DNA of 64,000 bases from Sphingobacterium thalpophilum (GCA_945868825.1 CAMBMM010000001.1:744001-808000), one strand, 5' to 3'; counted from the first letter of the stretch, positions 27,108-37,046 are shown. The notes: a model not told the origin generated them from the letters alone. Numbers and translations are program-made.

Positions 27108-28232
27108 TTAAGCGTAATTGTTTAACATTACTGGCATTACCAACATCAACACGTTTTCATTATCGTTATTAGTTTGCGGTATTAATAAACCTGCACGGTT
27201 AGGAGTACTCATTTCTAGGGTTACTTCATCGCCCTCTAAATTACCCAACATTTCTATTAAGAATTTGGCATTAAAACCAATTTCCATGTCCTCACCTTCG
27301 TATTGGCAACCTAAACGCTCGTGTGCTTCGTTAGAGAAATCTACATCTTCTGAAGAAATGTTTAACTCACTACCGTTTATTTTTAAACGAACTTGGTGGG
27401 TAGTTTTATTGGCAAAAATAACCACACGACGTAAGCTGTTTAAGAATTGGCTTCTGTCTAGGGTTAATTTATTTGGGTTGCTTTGAGGAATTACAGCTTC
27501 ATAATCTGGATAGCGTTCGTCAATTAAACGACAAATTAGGTTGATGTTTCCAAAACGGAAGAATGCACTGGTGCTGTTGTATTCTAAACTTACGGTAGAA
27601 TCATCGGAACCTAGAGATGCTTTCAATAAGGTTAAAGCTTTTTTAGGCAGAATGAAAGATGCAGCAGCATCCGATTTAGTATCGTTTCGGCGGTAACGCA
27701 CTAATTTGTGCGCATCTGTTGCTACAAAGGTTATATTTTGAGGACTTAATTGGCAATATACCCCCGTCATTGCCGGACGTAAATCGTCGTTACTAACCGC
27801 AAAAATGGTTTTATTTATGGCTTCGGCCAATACCGATGCCGGCATACTTACCGAAGAAGCATTTTCTACAGTCGGAATTTTGGGGAAATCTTCCCCATTT
27901 TCGCCACTCAATTTATATTTACCATCGCCGGCACTAATCTCAATAGCAAAGGTTTGGGCATCTACGCTGAATGCTACTGGCTGATCGGGAAGCGTTTTTA
28001 AAGTTTCTAATAAAATTTTAGACGGCACGGCCACTTTTCCATCTTCTTTTGACTCTACAGGCAAAGAAGTAGTCATGCTGGTTTGCAAATCGGTAGCCGA
28101 TATGGTTAAAGAACCATCTTTAATTTCGAATAAAAAGTTCTCTAAAATAGGCAATACCGTGCTGCTGCTAGATGCACCATTTACGGCTTGCAATTGTTTT
28201 AAGAGAGTGGATGTAGAAACAATAAATCTCAT
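27108..28232 (-). CDS. dnaN: DNA polymerase III beta sliding clamp
   Basis: Processivity clamp that encircles DNA. The 374-residue length and three-domain pattern are standard. The N-terminus MRFIVSTSTLLKQLQAV and the C-terminal end LMLVMPVMLNNYA fit the family. It is not next to dnaA here; its neighbours are the gliding-type ABC gene and dedA, so the window gives no sign of a replication origin. Confidence 0.97.
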   Translation of the reverse strand: MRFIVSTSTLLKQLQAVNGASSSSTVLPILENFLFEIKDGSLTISATDLQTSMTTSLPVESKEDGKVAVPSKILLETLKTLPDQPVAFSVDAQTFAIEISAGDGKYKLSGENGEDFPKIPTVENASSVSMPASVLAEAINKTIFAVSNDDLRPAMTGVYCQLSPQNITFVATDAHKLVRYRRNDTKSDAAASFILPKKALTLLKASLGSDDSTVSLEYNSTSAFFRFGNINLICRLIDERYPDYEAVIPQSNPNKLTLDRSQFLNSLRRVVIFANKTTHQVRLKINGSELNISSEDVDFSNEAHERLGCQYEGEDMEIGFNAKFLIEMLGNLEGDEVTLEMSTPNRAGLLIPQTNNDNENVLMLVMPVMLNNYA

Positions 28233-28266
28233 ACGTTTTAGCTAATTGAATTCAAAAATAGAAAAT

Positions 28267-30642
28267 TTAAACGGTATACTTTCGTTTGCGGTACCAATGT
28301 TGAAAAAATCCTAATATTGCTAACATTAATAGAGGCAAAAGTACATTAATGATCTGCCAAAACGATTTGTCGGCTTTTACCAATGCCTTATCTAATAACC
28401 TCATTTTAAGTTCTTTTGACCTCAAATTCAGTAAATCACCATCGCCACTCATAAAATCTACCGCATTTAACAAAAATGCTTTGTTCCCATATTGCTGTTG
28501 GGTATACCTGTCGTAACCCAATGGATATGCCGATCCATCGGCTCCTACTTGGTTTTTAAATACATCTCCATCAGACAATACAAGCATTTGTGTGGGCTGA
28601 GATTGATTTAAACGATTACTAAAGTTTCCCAGTTGTGCAGGTATAGGTCTGTTTTTAAAGTTCGATTTAAAACGACCCTCTAACAATACGGCTATAGGCT
28701 GTGGATCTGACCGAAACGTGGCCGGATCGGGCTGCTGCTCTGCCAATTGCAGGGAAATAAGGTTCGGCACCTCCATCAACTTGCTATAGGGTGATGAACT
28801 CAATAACACGGTTGTACGAAGCCCTGAAACGGCTAATGTATCTATGGTGCTGGCAAATTCGGATCGAATGCCTTCTAAATTTTTTACCAATGGATGCGTA
28901 CTTAGCGGCACAAATACCGGAAAAAACAACCAGGGCACTAGCTCAATTTGACCCTGATTACCCATATTACCCACGTTTAAGGGAATTTGAGCACAATTCA
29001 TATCGGCAATAAGCTGATAATTAATGCGTACACCATAGGTGAATAATAGATCGTCGAGGTTGAGTTTTTTGGCAAAAGCCAATTGCTCTCCCGCACCTTT
29101 TAAACTATCTAAGTCGGCATTTACCTGATCAATGGCCCAAATTACTTTTCCGCCATGCATCACATACTGGTCGAGCTTAAACTTTTCGGATTCCGTAAAG
29201 CCTATATTGGGCTTTGGAACCACCAATACAGCTAATTTTTGCAAACTGGCTAAAGAAATACTTGCTAAATCTACCCTCCCTACCTCATAAACCGATTGCA
29301 AAGAAATTATGGCATCACTCAATTGCACATCGCTCAATTCCTGATGCCCCTCGGTGAAGCCCACCCGAGGTTTATCGCCTTTACTAATTTTGCTAATGGC
29401 GCTTATAAAGACGTATTCTAAATTTTGGATAGAATTATGAAGTGCTTCTTCAGGCGATTTGCCTTGTTGTGTTTGTAGAAATTTTACGGCTAATTTCCGG
29501 CCTTCATACTCAAGCACTGCACCCGGAAAGATTGTTTTTTGACTCAGTCCTTCTTCCGTTTTTACACTCAAATTGGTGGGCTCTAAACCCATTGCATACA
29601 ATTCGTTAAGCAAGGCTGTACTTGTATCTGCACCTGGATTAATTACCTGTACCCGAATACCAGCAGATGAATACGCCGACAGATCGTTCGTTAAATCGAG
29701 AGCGGCCGTTTTCAGTTGATCAAAACCCGAAGGCAAATCGCCACCTAAGTAAATAGTAATACGCAGTGGTTTTGGCAATGCATTTACCAGTTCCCTGCTT
29801 TTTTCCGAAAGGGTAAAGCGTTTATCTGTTGTAAAATCATAACGTACATGCACAAAATTAGAGATACTGAGTATAGCAATGACTGCTATTATGAACGCAC
29901 CCCATTGAACTCTAGTAATGGCTTTTACGCTTACCGCACAATACGCAAAGAACAAGAAAGTAGCCATTAATACCAAAAAATACACCACATCTCGGCTATC
30001 TAATACCCCTCTGCTCATAGCCTCGTAATGCGCCTGTATGCCCAATGTTTGCACATAGGATTCAAAAGGTTGTAAAAAAGCTACTCCGTTCAGTAAATCG
30101 AAACCGATAAAAAAGAATAAAGAACCCAATACTGCCAATACCAAGGCAGTAACTTGGCTTTTGGTTATACTAGAGGCAAATACACCTATTGCGGCAAAAC
30201 TGGCACTTAAAAATACCAAACCGATGTAAGAACCTATGATGGCGCCTCCATCTAAATTTCCTTTGGGCGCCCCTAAATTATATACCGAGTACACATAAAC
30301 CAGAGTGGGGAGCAAGCTTAAACACACAATGGCAAGTATGGCCAAATATTTGGCAATCACAATGTGTATTGTCGAAATTGGTCTACTTAATAACAAATCG
30401 AGGGTGCCTTCTTTGCGCTCCTCTGCAAGTGTGCGCATACATACCGCCGGTATTAAAAGCAAAAATACATAGGGAGCTAACGCGAAGAAATTGGCTAGGC
30501 TGGCATAACCAGAATTTATAATGCTGTATTCGGGAAAAATCCACAATACCGAACTGGTGCACAGCAAAAATACCCCAATAATAAGGTAAGCAATGGGGGA
30601 GCTAAAAAAACCAGCTAATTCTTTTTTAAAGAGTGCAAACAC
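28267..30642 (-). CDS. Fused GldF-GldG-type ABC transporter protein
   Basis: A 791-residue protein joining two units. Residues 1-240 form an ABC-2 permease of GldF type with six membrane spans (LFKKELAGFFSSPIAYLIIG, TLAEERKEGTLDLLLSRP). Residues about 240-760 form the GldG-type extracytoplasmic domain (SNFVHVRYDFTTDKRFTLSEKS, KPRVGFTEGHQELSD), and a final membrane span follows. In Flavobacterium johnsoniae gldF and gldG are separate genes needed for gliding. The matching ATPase (GldA-like) lies 1.5 kb upstream. Motility of this organism is not established. Confidence 0.85.
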   Translation of the reverse strand: MFALFKKELAGFFSSPIAYLIIGVFLLCTSSVLWIFPEYSIINSGYASLANFFALAPYVFLLLIPAVCMRTLAEERKEGTLDLLLSRPISTIHIVIAKYLAILAIVCLSLLPTLVYVYSVYNLGAPKGNLDGGAIIGSYIGLVFLSASFAAIGVFASSITKSQVTALVLAVLGSLFFFIGFDLLNGVAFLQPFESYVQTLGIQAHYEAMSRGVLDSRDVVYFLVLMATFLFFAYCAVSVKAITRVQWGAFIIAVIAILSISNFVHVRYDFTTDKRFTLSEKSRELVNALPKPLRITIYLGGDLPSGFDQLKTAALDLTNDLSAYSSAGIRVQVINPGADTSTALLNELYAMGLEPTNLSVKTEEGLSQKTIFPGAVLEYEGRKLAVKFLQTQQGKSPEEALHNSIQNLEYVFISAISKISKGDKPRVGFTEGHQELSDVQLSDAIISLQSVYEVGRVDLASISLASLQKLAVLVVPKPNIGFTESEKFKLDQYVMHGGKVIWAIDQVNADLDSLKGAGEQLAFAKKLNLDDLLFTYGVRINYQLIADMNCAQIPLNVGNMGNQGQIELVPWLFFPVFVPLSTHPLVKNLEGIRSEFASTIDTLAVSGLRTTVLLSSSPYSKLMEVPNLISLQLAEQQPDPATFRSDPQPIAVLLEGRFKSNFKNRPIPAQLGNFSNRLNQSQPTQMLVLSDGDVFKNQVGADGSAYPLGYDRYTQQQYGNKAFLLNAVDFMSGDGDLLNLRSKELKMRLLDKALVKADKSFWQIINVLLPLLMLAILGFFQHWYRKRKYTV

Positions 30643-30684
30643 AGCGATTTTATTTTTTTTCGAAATTAAGATTTATAACGGCAT

Positions 30685-30716
30685 AAAAAAAGCCCCCCAG
30701 ATTGGGAGGCTTTTTT
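30685..30716 (-). terminator. Terminator after the first outer-membrane barrel gene
   Basis: A GC-rich stem (gccccccag / ttgggaggc, one mismatch) between A7 and T6 runs, 17 bp past the stop at 30733. The orientation fits the minus-strand gene. Confidence 0.75.
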
Positions 30717-30732
30717 CAAAATATCAATTTTA

Positions 30733-31191
30733 TTATTTTTTGAAGTGGATTTGGAAACCAACTCCTAAACCAAATGAGCCTTGTAAATCACCCATTTTAT
30801 GATAATTGGCTCCTAGTTCTAAAGCTACAGATTTGTTTAAAAAAGAAGCGTAGCCCAAACCTGCACCATAGGTAAATTGAGAATCCATTGAACCTAATGA
30901 AGCTTTTGCAAACATTTTACCATTTTCTGCCTTGCCAAAATAAGGTTTAACAAAGGCACCAATATTGGTCATTGTTTCGCCGTCAGATCCAGATAAACCT
31001 ACTGTACCACCAATAGCTAAATTGTCTTTTACAAACATTCCTAATTCTGGTGTAAGCGACCAAACGGTTGTACCATCTGTTGATTTAAAATTGGCACCGC
31101 CGCCTAATAACCACGTACCCTTTGCAGTTTGAGAAGAGGCACTAAATGCAATGGCAAAAACCATCATACTTGTAAATAATACTTTTTTCAT
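30733..31191 (-). CDS. Small outer-membrane beta-barrel protein
   Basis: A 152-residue protein with a signal peptide (VLFTSMMVFAIAFSASSQTA) and alternating hydrophobic/polar strands (GTWLLGGGANFKS, LAIGGTVGLSG). It ends LGVGFQIHFKK, as expected for an eight-stranded barrel of OmpA/porin-like type. The ligand is unknown. It resembles the next gene in layout (GKWLVGASIGFNS, IGIKFHLGK), suggesting related barrels. Confidence 0.75.
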   Translation of the reverse strand: MKKVLFTSMMVFAIAFSASSQTAKGTWLLGGGANFKSTDGTTVWSLTPELGMFVKDNLAIGGTVGLSGSDGETMTNIGAFVKPYFGKAENGKMFAKASLGSMDSQFTYGAGLGYASFLNKSVALELGANYHKMGDLQGSFGLGVGFQIHFKK

Positions 31192-31330
31192 GTTTTTGTT
31201 TTTAGTTAAAAATAAGGTTAGTTATTACTCAAATTTACCCTACTAAATAGATACCTACTGACGATATTTTTCTTTTTTATCCACAGCTGTTAATAAATAT
31301 ACGTTTAAACGTTAATTGAAAAACGATATA

Positions 31331-31358
31331 AAAAAAGCCCCCGAAATTCGGGGGCTTT
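31331..31358. terminator. Terminator after the second barrel gene
   Basis: A perfect stem agcccccgaa / ttcgggggct with A7 on the left and TTTT on the right. It lies about 22 bp past the stop of the 31380-32087 gene and can work in both directions. Confidence 0.85.
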
Positions 31359-31379
31359 TAACTCCTAAAATTTATAAAC

Positions 31380-32087
31380 TTATTTACCTAAATGAAACTT
31401 GATACCGATGGTGGCTGGGTTATAGCTACCGAAGTTAGCGCTACTCTGGTATAAATCTTCTCCCAACATGCTAACGCCCATATTTGTTTCTTTCTCATCT
31501 CCAGTTTTTGCACTTTGAAAATAAATAGAACCCAAGTTTAGCTCCAAACTTATTTTTGATGAAGGGAAAAAGGCAAAGCCCGGAATGAGGTTTACCCCCA
31601 TGGTTTGTGTTTCCACGTCCACTGCCGCACCACCCAAAAGAGTAGTTTTCTCGGAGCCAATGGGCACCAATAACTGGCCATAAAATTTAACCCGATTGCC
31701 AATGGGCATGTAATAACGTACAGAAGGAGCAATACTTAAACCCGATGATTTTTCATTGTCAACCCCAGCCACTTGTTGTTTGTAAGAAGCTAAACCCAAA
31801 ACCAGGCCAACCGCTAAATCGTCTTTAATAAAATAACTCACCGCTGGCTGAAAAAGTAATATATTGTTTTTAACTCCTTCTACCCCTGCTGTTTCATCTT
31901 TACCAGAGTTAAATCCAATACTAGCGCCAACCAGCCATTTACCTTGCTGAGTTGGGCTATTCATGGCCATCATCTCCGATTTAACCATGGGGCTTTTTGG
32001 AGGCATAGGCGCTGCTTTTTTTGTTTGTGCAAAGGCCATTACTGTAAAAGAAAGTGTGCATACACTTAATAGGAATAATTTTTTCAT
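31380..32087 (-). CDS. Outer-membrane beta-barrel protein
   Basis: A 235-residue protein with a signal peptide (FLLSVCTLSFTVMAFAQT), a short Lys/Pro/Met-rich linker (KKAAPMPPKSPMVKSEMMAMN) and then a barrel-like domain. Visible strands include GKWLVGASIGFNSG, LAVGLVLGLASY and VRYYMPIGNRVKFYGQLLVPIGS. It sits between the smaller barrel and the GldA-like ATPase gene, each with its own terminator. Function unknown. Confidence 0.75.
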   Translation of the reverse strand: MKKLFLLSVCTLSFTVMAFAQTKKAAPMPPKSPMVKSEMMAMNSPTQQGKWLVGASIGFNSGKDETAGVEGVKNNILLFQPAVSYFIKDDLAVGLVLGLASYKQQVAGVDNEKSSGLSIAPSVRYYMPIGNRVKFYGQLLVPIGSEKTTLLGGAAVDVETQTMGVNLIPGFAFFPSSKISLELNLGSIYFQSAKTGDEKETNMGVSMLGEDLYQSSANFGSYNPATIGIKFHLGK

Positions 32088-32187
32088 AGTATGTGTTTTA
32101 TGTTAAACAGATTAAACTTTCAACAAAAACGCATACTATTGGCAGATTATTGTGCGAACAAACTCTACCAGCTAATAAACTGATCTT

Positions 32188-32895
32188 TTAGTTGGTGAGC
32201 TCCTGAAAAATTTGCTCTAGGGTTTTAGCAGGATGGGCGGCAAGTAAATGGGTTAGGGAACTGTTGGCCACGAGGCGACCTTTAGAAAGAATGATAACAT
32301 CGTCGCAAATGGCGGCAACCTCTTGTAAAATATGGGTAGAAATAAGCACGGTAGTGCTTTTACCTATTTCCTTAATTAAATCGCGAATACCCAACACTTG
32401 GTTGGGGTCTAAACCTGAGGTAGGTTCATCTAAAATGAGTACGGCTGGTTTATGCAAAATGGCTTGTGCCAAGCCCACCCGTTGTTGGTAGCCTTTAGAA
32501 AGCTGCCCAATACGTTTATGCTGCTCGGGGCCAAGACCGGTAAGGGCAATTACTTCGGCTATTCGGGCTTCTTTGTTGTCAATTTGATAAATATCTGCCA
32601 TAAAAGCCAAAGCTTCTATTACATACAAATCGGAGTAAAGCGGATTTTGTTCGGGCAAATAACCCAAGCAGCGTTTTACTACTAGGCTTTGCGTAGCTAC
32701 ATCCAATCCGTTTACCTGCAGGCTACCGCTATCAGGGACCAATAAACCGGCCAAGCATTTCATGGTAGTAGATTTTCCGGCACCATTGGGCCCCAAAAAA
32801 CCAGTTACCCGACCCGATTTAGCCGTAAAACTAATGCCTTTTAGCACTTCTTGTTTGCCATAGGCTTTGCTTAATTGGTTTACCTCAATACTCAT
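32188..32895 (-). CDS. gldA: ABC transporter ATPase, GldA-like
   Basis: A 235-residue ATP-binding subunit with Walker A GPNGAGKST (near residue 36), signature LSKGYQQRVGLAQA (near 133), Walker B VLILDEPTSGLDPNQ and switch His (ISTHILQE). It probably powers the fused GldF-GldG protein encoded downstream, as GldA does in gliding Flavobacterium. The gldA symbol rests on locus context; other ABC-2 ATPases have the same motifs. Confidence 0.8.
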   Translation of the reverse strand: MSIEVNQLSKAYGKQEVLKGISFTAKSGRVTGFLGPNGAGKSTTMKCLAGLLVPDSGSLQVNGLDVATQSLVVKRCLGYLPEQNPLYSDLYVIEALAFMADIYQIDNKEARIAEVIALTGLGPEQHKRIGQLSKGYQQRVGLAQAILHKPAVLILDEPTSGLDPNQVLGIRDLIKEIGKSTTVLISTHILQEVAAICDDVIILSKGRLVANSSLTHLLAAHPAKTLEQIFQELTN

Positions 32896-32979
32896 AAGCT
32901 ACTAAAATAGGGCTTTGATAGCAATTTGAAGCATTTTTAAAATATTTCACTCAAAATTAGATAAAAAAGCAAGCAAGCG

Positions 32980-32987
32980 TATCTTTG
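32980..32987 (+). promoter_or_regulatory. -7 element of glyS
   Basis: TATCTTTG fits TAnnTTTG and is followed by CAGTACC, then ATG eight bases after the element. The leader must therefore be extremely short or nearly leaderless. Confidence 0.55.
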
Positions 32988-32994
32988 CAGTACC

Positions 32995-34455
32995 ATGAGC
33001 AAAAGTAACGACGAACTTTTTAAACAAGTAACCTCCCATTCCAAAGAGTATGGCTTTGTATTTCAATCGAGTGAAATTTACGACGGTTTAAGTGCCGTAT
33101 ACGATTACGGACAGTTGGGTGCCGAACTCAAAAATAACCTAAAAACCTATTGGTGGAAAAGCATGGTACAACTCCATGAAAACATTGTAGGCATTGATTC
33201 GGCCATTTTTATGCATCCTAAAGTATGGAAAGCATCGGGCCACGTAGATGGGTTTAACGACCCCATGATTGATAATAAAGATTCGAAAAAGCGTTACCGT
33301 GCCGACCAGTTGATTGAAGATAAAATTACCCGGTACCAAAAAGATGGTAAAACGGCTAAAGCCGAAGAATTACAAAACGAATTAGATGCCGCCTTATCGT
33401 CAGATAATTTAGCAGCATTGAAAGATATTATTGAGAAGCATGAAATTGTGTGTCCGGTTTCGGGCACTCGAAGTTGGACCGATGTGCGCCAATTTAATTT
33501 AATGTTCTCTACCCGTATGGGCGCCATGGCCGAAGGTTCGGATGAAGTATATCTTCGCCCGGAAACCGCTCAAGGTATTTTTGTAAACTTTTTAAACGTC
33601 CAAAAATCAGGGCGCATGAAAATTCCGTTTGGCATTGCCCAAATTGGAAAAGCGTTTAGAAACGAGGTAATTGCCCGCCAGTTCATTATGCGTATGCGTG
33701 AGTTTGAACAAATGGAGATGCAATTTTTCGTAAAACCTGGCACCGAAATGCAGTGGTACACCTACTGGAAAGAAGCTCGTTTAAAATGGCACATCGCCAT
33801 GGGCATTCCGGCAGCAAAGTACCGCTACCATGATCATGCTAAATTAGCACATTATGCGAATGCAGCTGTAGATATTGAGTTCGAATTTCCCTTTGGATTT
33901 AAAGAAGTGGAAGGTATTCATAGCCGTACCGATTTTGATTTAACTCAGCACCAAGAATTATCTGGCAAGAAATTACAGTATTTCGATACCGAAACGAACC
34001 AAAGTTATGTGCCTTATGTGATTGAAACCTCTATTGGTTTAGATCGTTTATTCTTACTAACTCTTTGTACCGCTTACGAAGAGCAAGATTTAAGTACAGA
34101 CGAAAAACAAGACAGTCGTACCGTATTACACCTACACCCTGCCTTGGCTCCGGTTAAAGCCGCTATTTTCCCGCTAACCAAAAAAGATGGCTTGCCCGAA
34201 AAAGCACGAGAAATTATGGATCGCTTAAAATTCGAATTCTCCTTGCAATACGACGAGAAAGACTCTATCGGAAAGCGTTACCGCCGACAAGATGCCATTG
34301 GAACACCTTGCTGTATTACCGTTGATCACCAGACTTTAGAAGATAATACCGTAACCATTCGCCACCGCGATAGCATGGAGCAAGAGCGTGTGGCCATTGC
34401 CGATCTCGAAAAATTAGTGGCCGATATGGTTAGTTGGAAAAACTTACTACACTAA
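32995..34455 (+). CDS. glyS: Glycine-tRNA ligase, single-chain (alpha2) type
   Basis: Class II synthetase of 486 residues. Motif 1/2 regions are visible (EVYLRPETAQGIFVNF, IAQIGKAFRNEV, REFEQMEMQFF), as is motif 3 (ETSIGLDRLFLLTL), followed by the anticodon-binding C-terminal domain (HPALAPVKAAIFPL). It is the homodimeric form and needs no beta subunit. Promoter and ATG nearly touch. Confidence 0.96.
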   Translation: MSKSNDELFKQVTSHSKEYGFVFQSSEIYDGLSAVYDYGQLGAELKNNLKTYWWKSMVQLHENIVGIDSAIFMHPKVWKASGHVDGFNDPMIDNKDSKKRYRADQLIEDKITRYQKDGKTAKAEELQNELDAALSSDNLAALKDIIEKHEIVCPVSGTRSWTDVRQFNLMFSTRMGAMAEGSDEVYLRPETAQGIFVNFLNVQKSGRMKIPFGIAQIGKAFRNEVIARQFIMRMREFEQMEMQFFVKPGTEMQWYTYWKEARLKWHIAMGIPAAKYRYHDHAKLAHYANAAVDIEFEFPFGFKEVEGIHSRTDFDLTQHQELSGKKLQYFDTETNQSYVPYVIETSIGLDRLFLLTLCTAYEEQDLSTDEKQDSRTVLHLHPALAPVKAAIFPLTKKDGLPEKAREIMDRLKFEFSLQYDEKDSIGKRYRRQDAIGTPCCITVDHQTLEDNTVTIRHRDSMEQERVAIADLEKLVADMVSWKNLLH

Positions 34456-34482
34456 AAAAAAATGGGAGCTGCCCTATTTTTT
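34454..34482 (+). terminator. Probable terminator of glyS
   Basis: An A-rich arm ending in tGGG and a CCCtaTTTTTT arm around an agctg loop, with one bulged base, just after the glyS stop. Confidence 0.5.
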
Positions 34483-34555
34483 CTCTTTGCACCAGCTTGC
34501 TCGTTAAATTGAGCCTAGTTACTCAGTTATAGTTTTTATATTTAGAGAAGGGCCT

Positions 34556-36478
34556 ATGAGCACAAGAAAAACCTTTAAAACCCACCCAATACTAGTATTA
34601 ACCTTCCGCATTGGAATGGTAGTCATACTTTATTCCGTGTGTCGAATTCTGTTTTACTTGCTCAATAAAGATTTATTTGGGCCCATTGATTGGACCAATT
34701 TTAACACCATACTTTTTGGCGGTACCCGGTTCGATATATCGGCCATACTCTATTTAAATAGCCTGTACATTTTACTTTTTATGCTACCCATACCCTATTC
34801 GTTCAGAAAAATGGGAGATGCTGTAAGTAAATGGTGGTTTATTGGCACCAATGGCCTGGCTTTGCTAAGCAATATTGCTGATATTGGCTATTACCGTTTT
34901 TCATTAAAAAGAACAACATTTTCTGTTTTTAATCAGTTTAGCAACGAGCGTAATAAATTCAAATTAAGCATCGAATTTTTAGTAGAGTACTGGTATTTCC
35001 TTATCCTATTTAGCTTTTTCATCTGGTTGTTATTCAAATTGTATCGACTTTTTGAGGTAAAGGAGGAGTATTTTACCTGGCTTGGCTTTACCAAAAACAG
35101 CATAAGCCTTGTACTTGCTTTAGGGCTAAGCGTTATTGGCATGAGAGGCGGCTGGCGCCACAGCACACGCCCTATTGCCATGAGTAATGCCGGCGATTAC
35201 ATTAGCAAGCCCGAAGAAAGCAGCATTGTTTTAAACACGCCTTTCTGCATCATTAAAACAATATTGGTAAAGCCCTTGCTAGAAGTACATTATTTTGAAC
35301 AAACCGAACTTGATAGCATTTACACGCCTATTCATCAGCCTAAAACAAGCCAAGCATTAAAAAAGCTGAATGTGGTAGTACTTATTGTAGAAAGTTTAGG
35401 GAAAGAGCATATTGGAAGTTTAAATACCGACTTGGACAAGGGAACATATAAAGGCTACACGCCCTTTATCGATTCTTTGGTGGGGCAGAGTTTGAGTTTT
35501 CGTTATTCATTTGCCAACGGACGCAAGTCTATTGATGGCTTACCATCTATTTTGGCTAGTATTCCATCTATTAATGAACCGTATGTATTAACCACCTATG
35601 GCAATAATACTACCAAAAGTTTACCGGCACTCCTTAAAAAAGAAGGATACCACACCTCCTTTTTTCACGGGGCGGCAAACGGATCGATGGGTTTTAGTGC
35701 TTTTACCAAACAAGCAGGCATAGACTCCTACTTTGGAAGAACCGAATACAACAACGATGCCGACTTTGATGGTATGTGGGGTATTTGGGACGAGCCTTTT
35801 TTACAATTTATGGCTCAAAAACTCAATACATTCAAAGAGCCATTCTTTAGTAGCGTATTTACTACCTCTTCGCACCATCCATTTAAAGTACCCGAACAAT
35901 ACAGTGGTAAATTTAAAAAAGGGCCACTCCCGGTGCAAGAATGCATTGGCTATACCGATATGGCTTTAAAACAATTTTTTAACAAGGTCTCAGAAATGCC
36001 TTGGTTTAAAAATACGCTCTTTGTGCTTACCGCCGACCATGCCACCGTTTCTCATTTTCCTGAATACCAAAATACCATAGGCTACTACTCGGTACCCATT
36101 GTATTCTATCATCCAGCCGGAAATTTAAAAGGAATGCAAGAACAATCGATACAACAGATTGACATTATGCCTACCGTATTAGGATTATTAAATTATAATA
36201 AACCCTATTTTGCATTTGGCTTTAATGCGCTTGCAGCTAACAACGAACGCTTTGAAGTGAATAACAACGAGGGCTCATACAGTTTATTTTGGAAGAACTA
36301 TGTATTGATGAACGATGGAAGAAAAACAACAGCTATTTATGCCTATAAAAGCGATCGTTTGCTGAAGCAAAATTTAGTGGGTAAACTTGCCGAACAAAGC
36401 AGTATGGAGATAAAATTAAAAGCATTTATTCAGCAATACAATAATCGAATGATTCATAATCAATTAATTGTAAAGTAA
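34556..36478 (+). CDS. LTA synthase family sulfatase-like membrane protein
   Basis: A 640-residue protein with about five membrane spans in residues 15-215 and a large outside alkaline-phosphatase/sulfatase-fold domain. Visible landmarks are VVVLIVESLGKEHIGSL (first metal site), ANGRKSIDGLPSILASIPSI (nucleophile region), FVLTADHATVSHFP (Asp-His metal site) and QQIDIMPTVLGLL. The family transfers phosphoglycerol or phosphoethanolamine groups to envelope glycans; Gram-negative members are poorly defined. The nucleophile position looks like Ser where LtaS has Thr. It lies 4 bp before a GtrA gene. Confidence 0.85.
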   Translation: MSTRKTFKTHPILVLTFRIGMVVILYSVCRILFYLLNKDLFGPIDWTNFNTILFGGTRFDISAILYLNSLYILLFMLPIPYSFRKMGDAVSKWWFIGTNGLALLSNIADIGYYRFSLKRTTFSVFNQFSNERNKFKLSIEFLVEYWYFLILFSFFIWLLFKLYRLFEVKEEYFTWLGFTKNSISLVLALGLSVIGMRGGWRHSTRPIAMSNAGDYISKPEESSIVLNTPFCIIKTILVKPLLEVHYFEQTELDSIYTPIHQPKTSQALKKLNVVVLIVESLGKEHIGSLNTDLDKGTYKGYTPFIDSLVGQSLSFRYSFANGRKSIDGLPSILASIPSINEPYVLTTYGNNTTKSLPALLKKEGYHTSFFHGAANGSMGFSAFTKQAGIDSYFGRTEYNNDADFDGMWGIWDEPFLQFMAQKLNTFKEPFFSSVFTTSSHHPFKVPEQYSGKFKKGPLPVQECIGYTDMALKQFFNKVSEMPWFKNTLFVLTADHATVSHFPEYQNTIGYYSVPIVFYHPAGNLKGMQEQSIQQIDIMPTVLGLLNYNKPYFAFGFNALAANNERFEVNNNEGSYSLFWKNYVLMNDGRKTTAIYAYKSDRLLKQNLVGKLAEQSSMEIKLKAFIQQYNNRMIHNQLIVK

Positions 36479-36482
36479 ACCT

Positions 36483-36974
36483 ATGCGGGCATTTCTACTA
36501 TGTATTATTGATTTTTTTCACAAGCCGGTAGCCAAATGGATTCCCGTAGCAAGCTTTCGCTATGCGGTTACAGGTGGAGGAACAGCGGCCATGGGTATTC
36601 TCATCTATTTTATCACCTATAACTTCGTTTTAAAACAACAGGGCATTAACCTGCCTTTCATTTTTATTAGTGGGCATATAAGTGCTCTACTTATCGAATT
36701 GAGTATCACCTTTCCTATTGGGTTTTTACTTAACAAATACCTGGTTTTTACCCAATCTGATTTAAGAGGAAGAGTGCAATTAATACGCTACGGAACTATT
36801 GTCGGCCTAAATATTTTTCTGAACTACGTACTCATTAAACTCATGGTAGAAGTTTTGGCCTTTTACCCCACCATAGCCAAAACCATTACCACTATTTTGC
36901 TGGCTATTTTTAGCTATTTCTCTCAAAAAAACTACACGTTTAAAGTCTCTAAAAGCGCTAAAGTCACTAAGTAA
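36483..36974 (+). CDS. GtrA family membrane protein
   Basis: A 163-residue protein with four predicted membrane spans (FRYAVTGGGTAAMGILIYFITYN, LIELSITFPIGFLLNKYLVF, YGTIVGLNIFLNYVLIKLMV, TTILLAIFSYFSQKNYTF). This is the GtrA/DPMS-like fold that moves lipid-linked sugars or modifies surface glycans. It is 4 bp after the LTA-synthase-like gene, so a shared envelope role is likely. Confidence 0.85.
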   Translation: MRAFLLCIIDFFHKPVAKWIPVASFRYAVTGGGTAAMGILIYFITYNFVLKQQGINLPFIFISGHISALLIELSITFPIGFLLNKYLVFTQSDLRGRVQLIRYGTIVGLNIFLNYVLIKLMVEVLAFYPTIAKTITTILLAIFSYFSQKNYTFKVSKSAKVTK

Positions 36975-37046
36975 AAAAATCTTGAAAGCAACTTGCTTTA
37001 CACCGCTAATCGCCGTAATTTAGTCACCAACTAATAGCCTAGCTAC

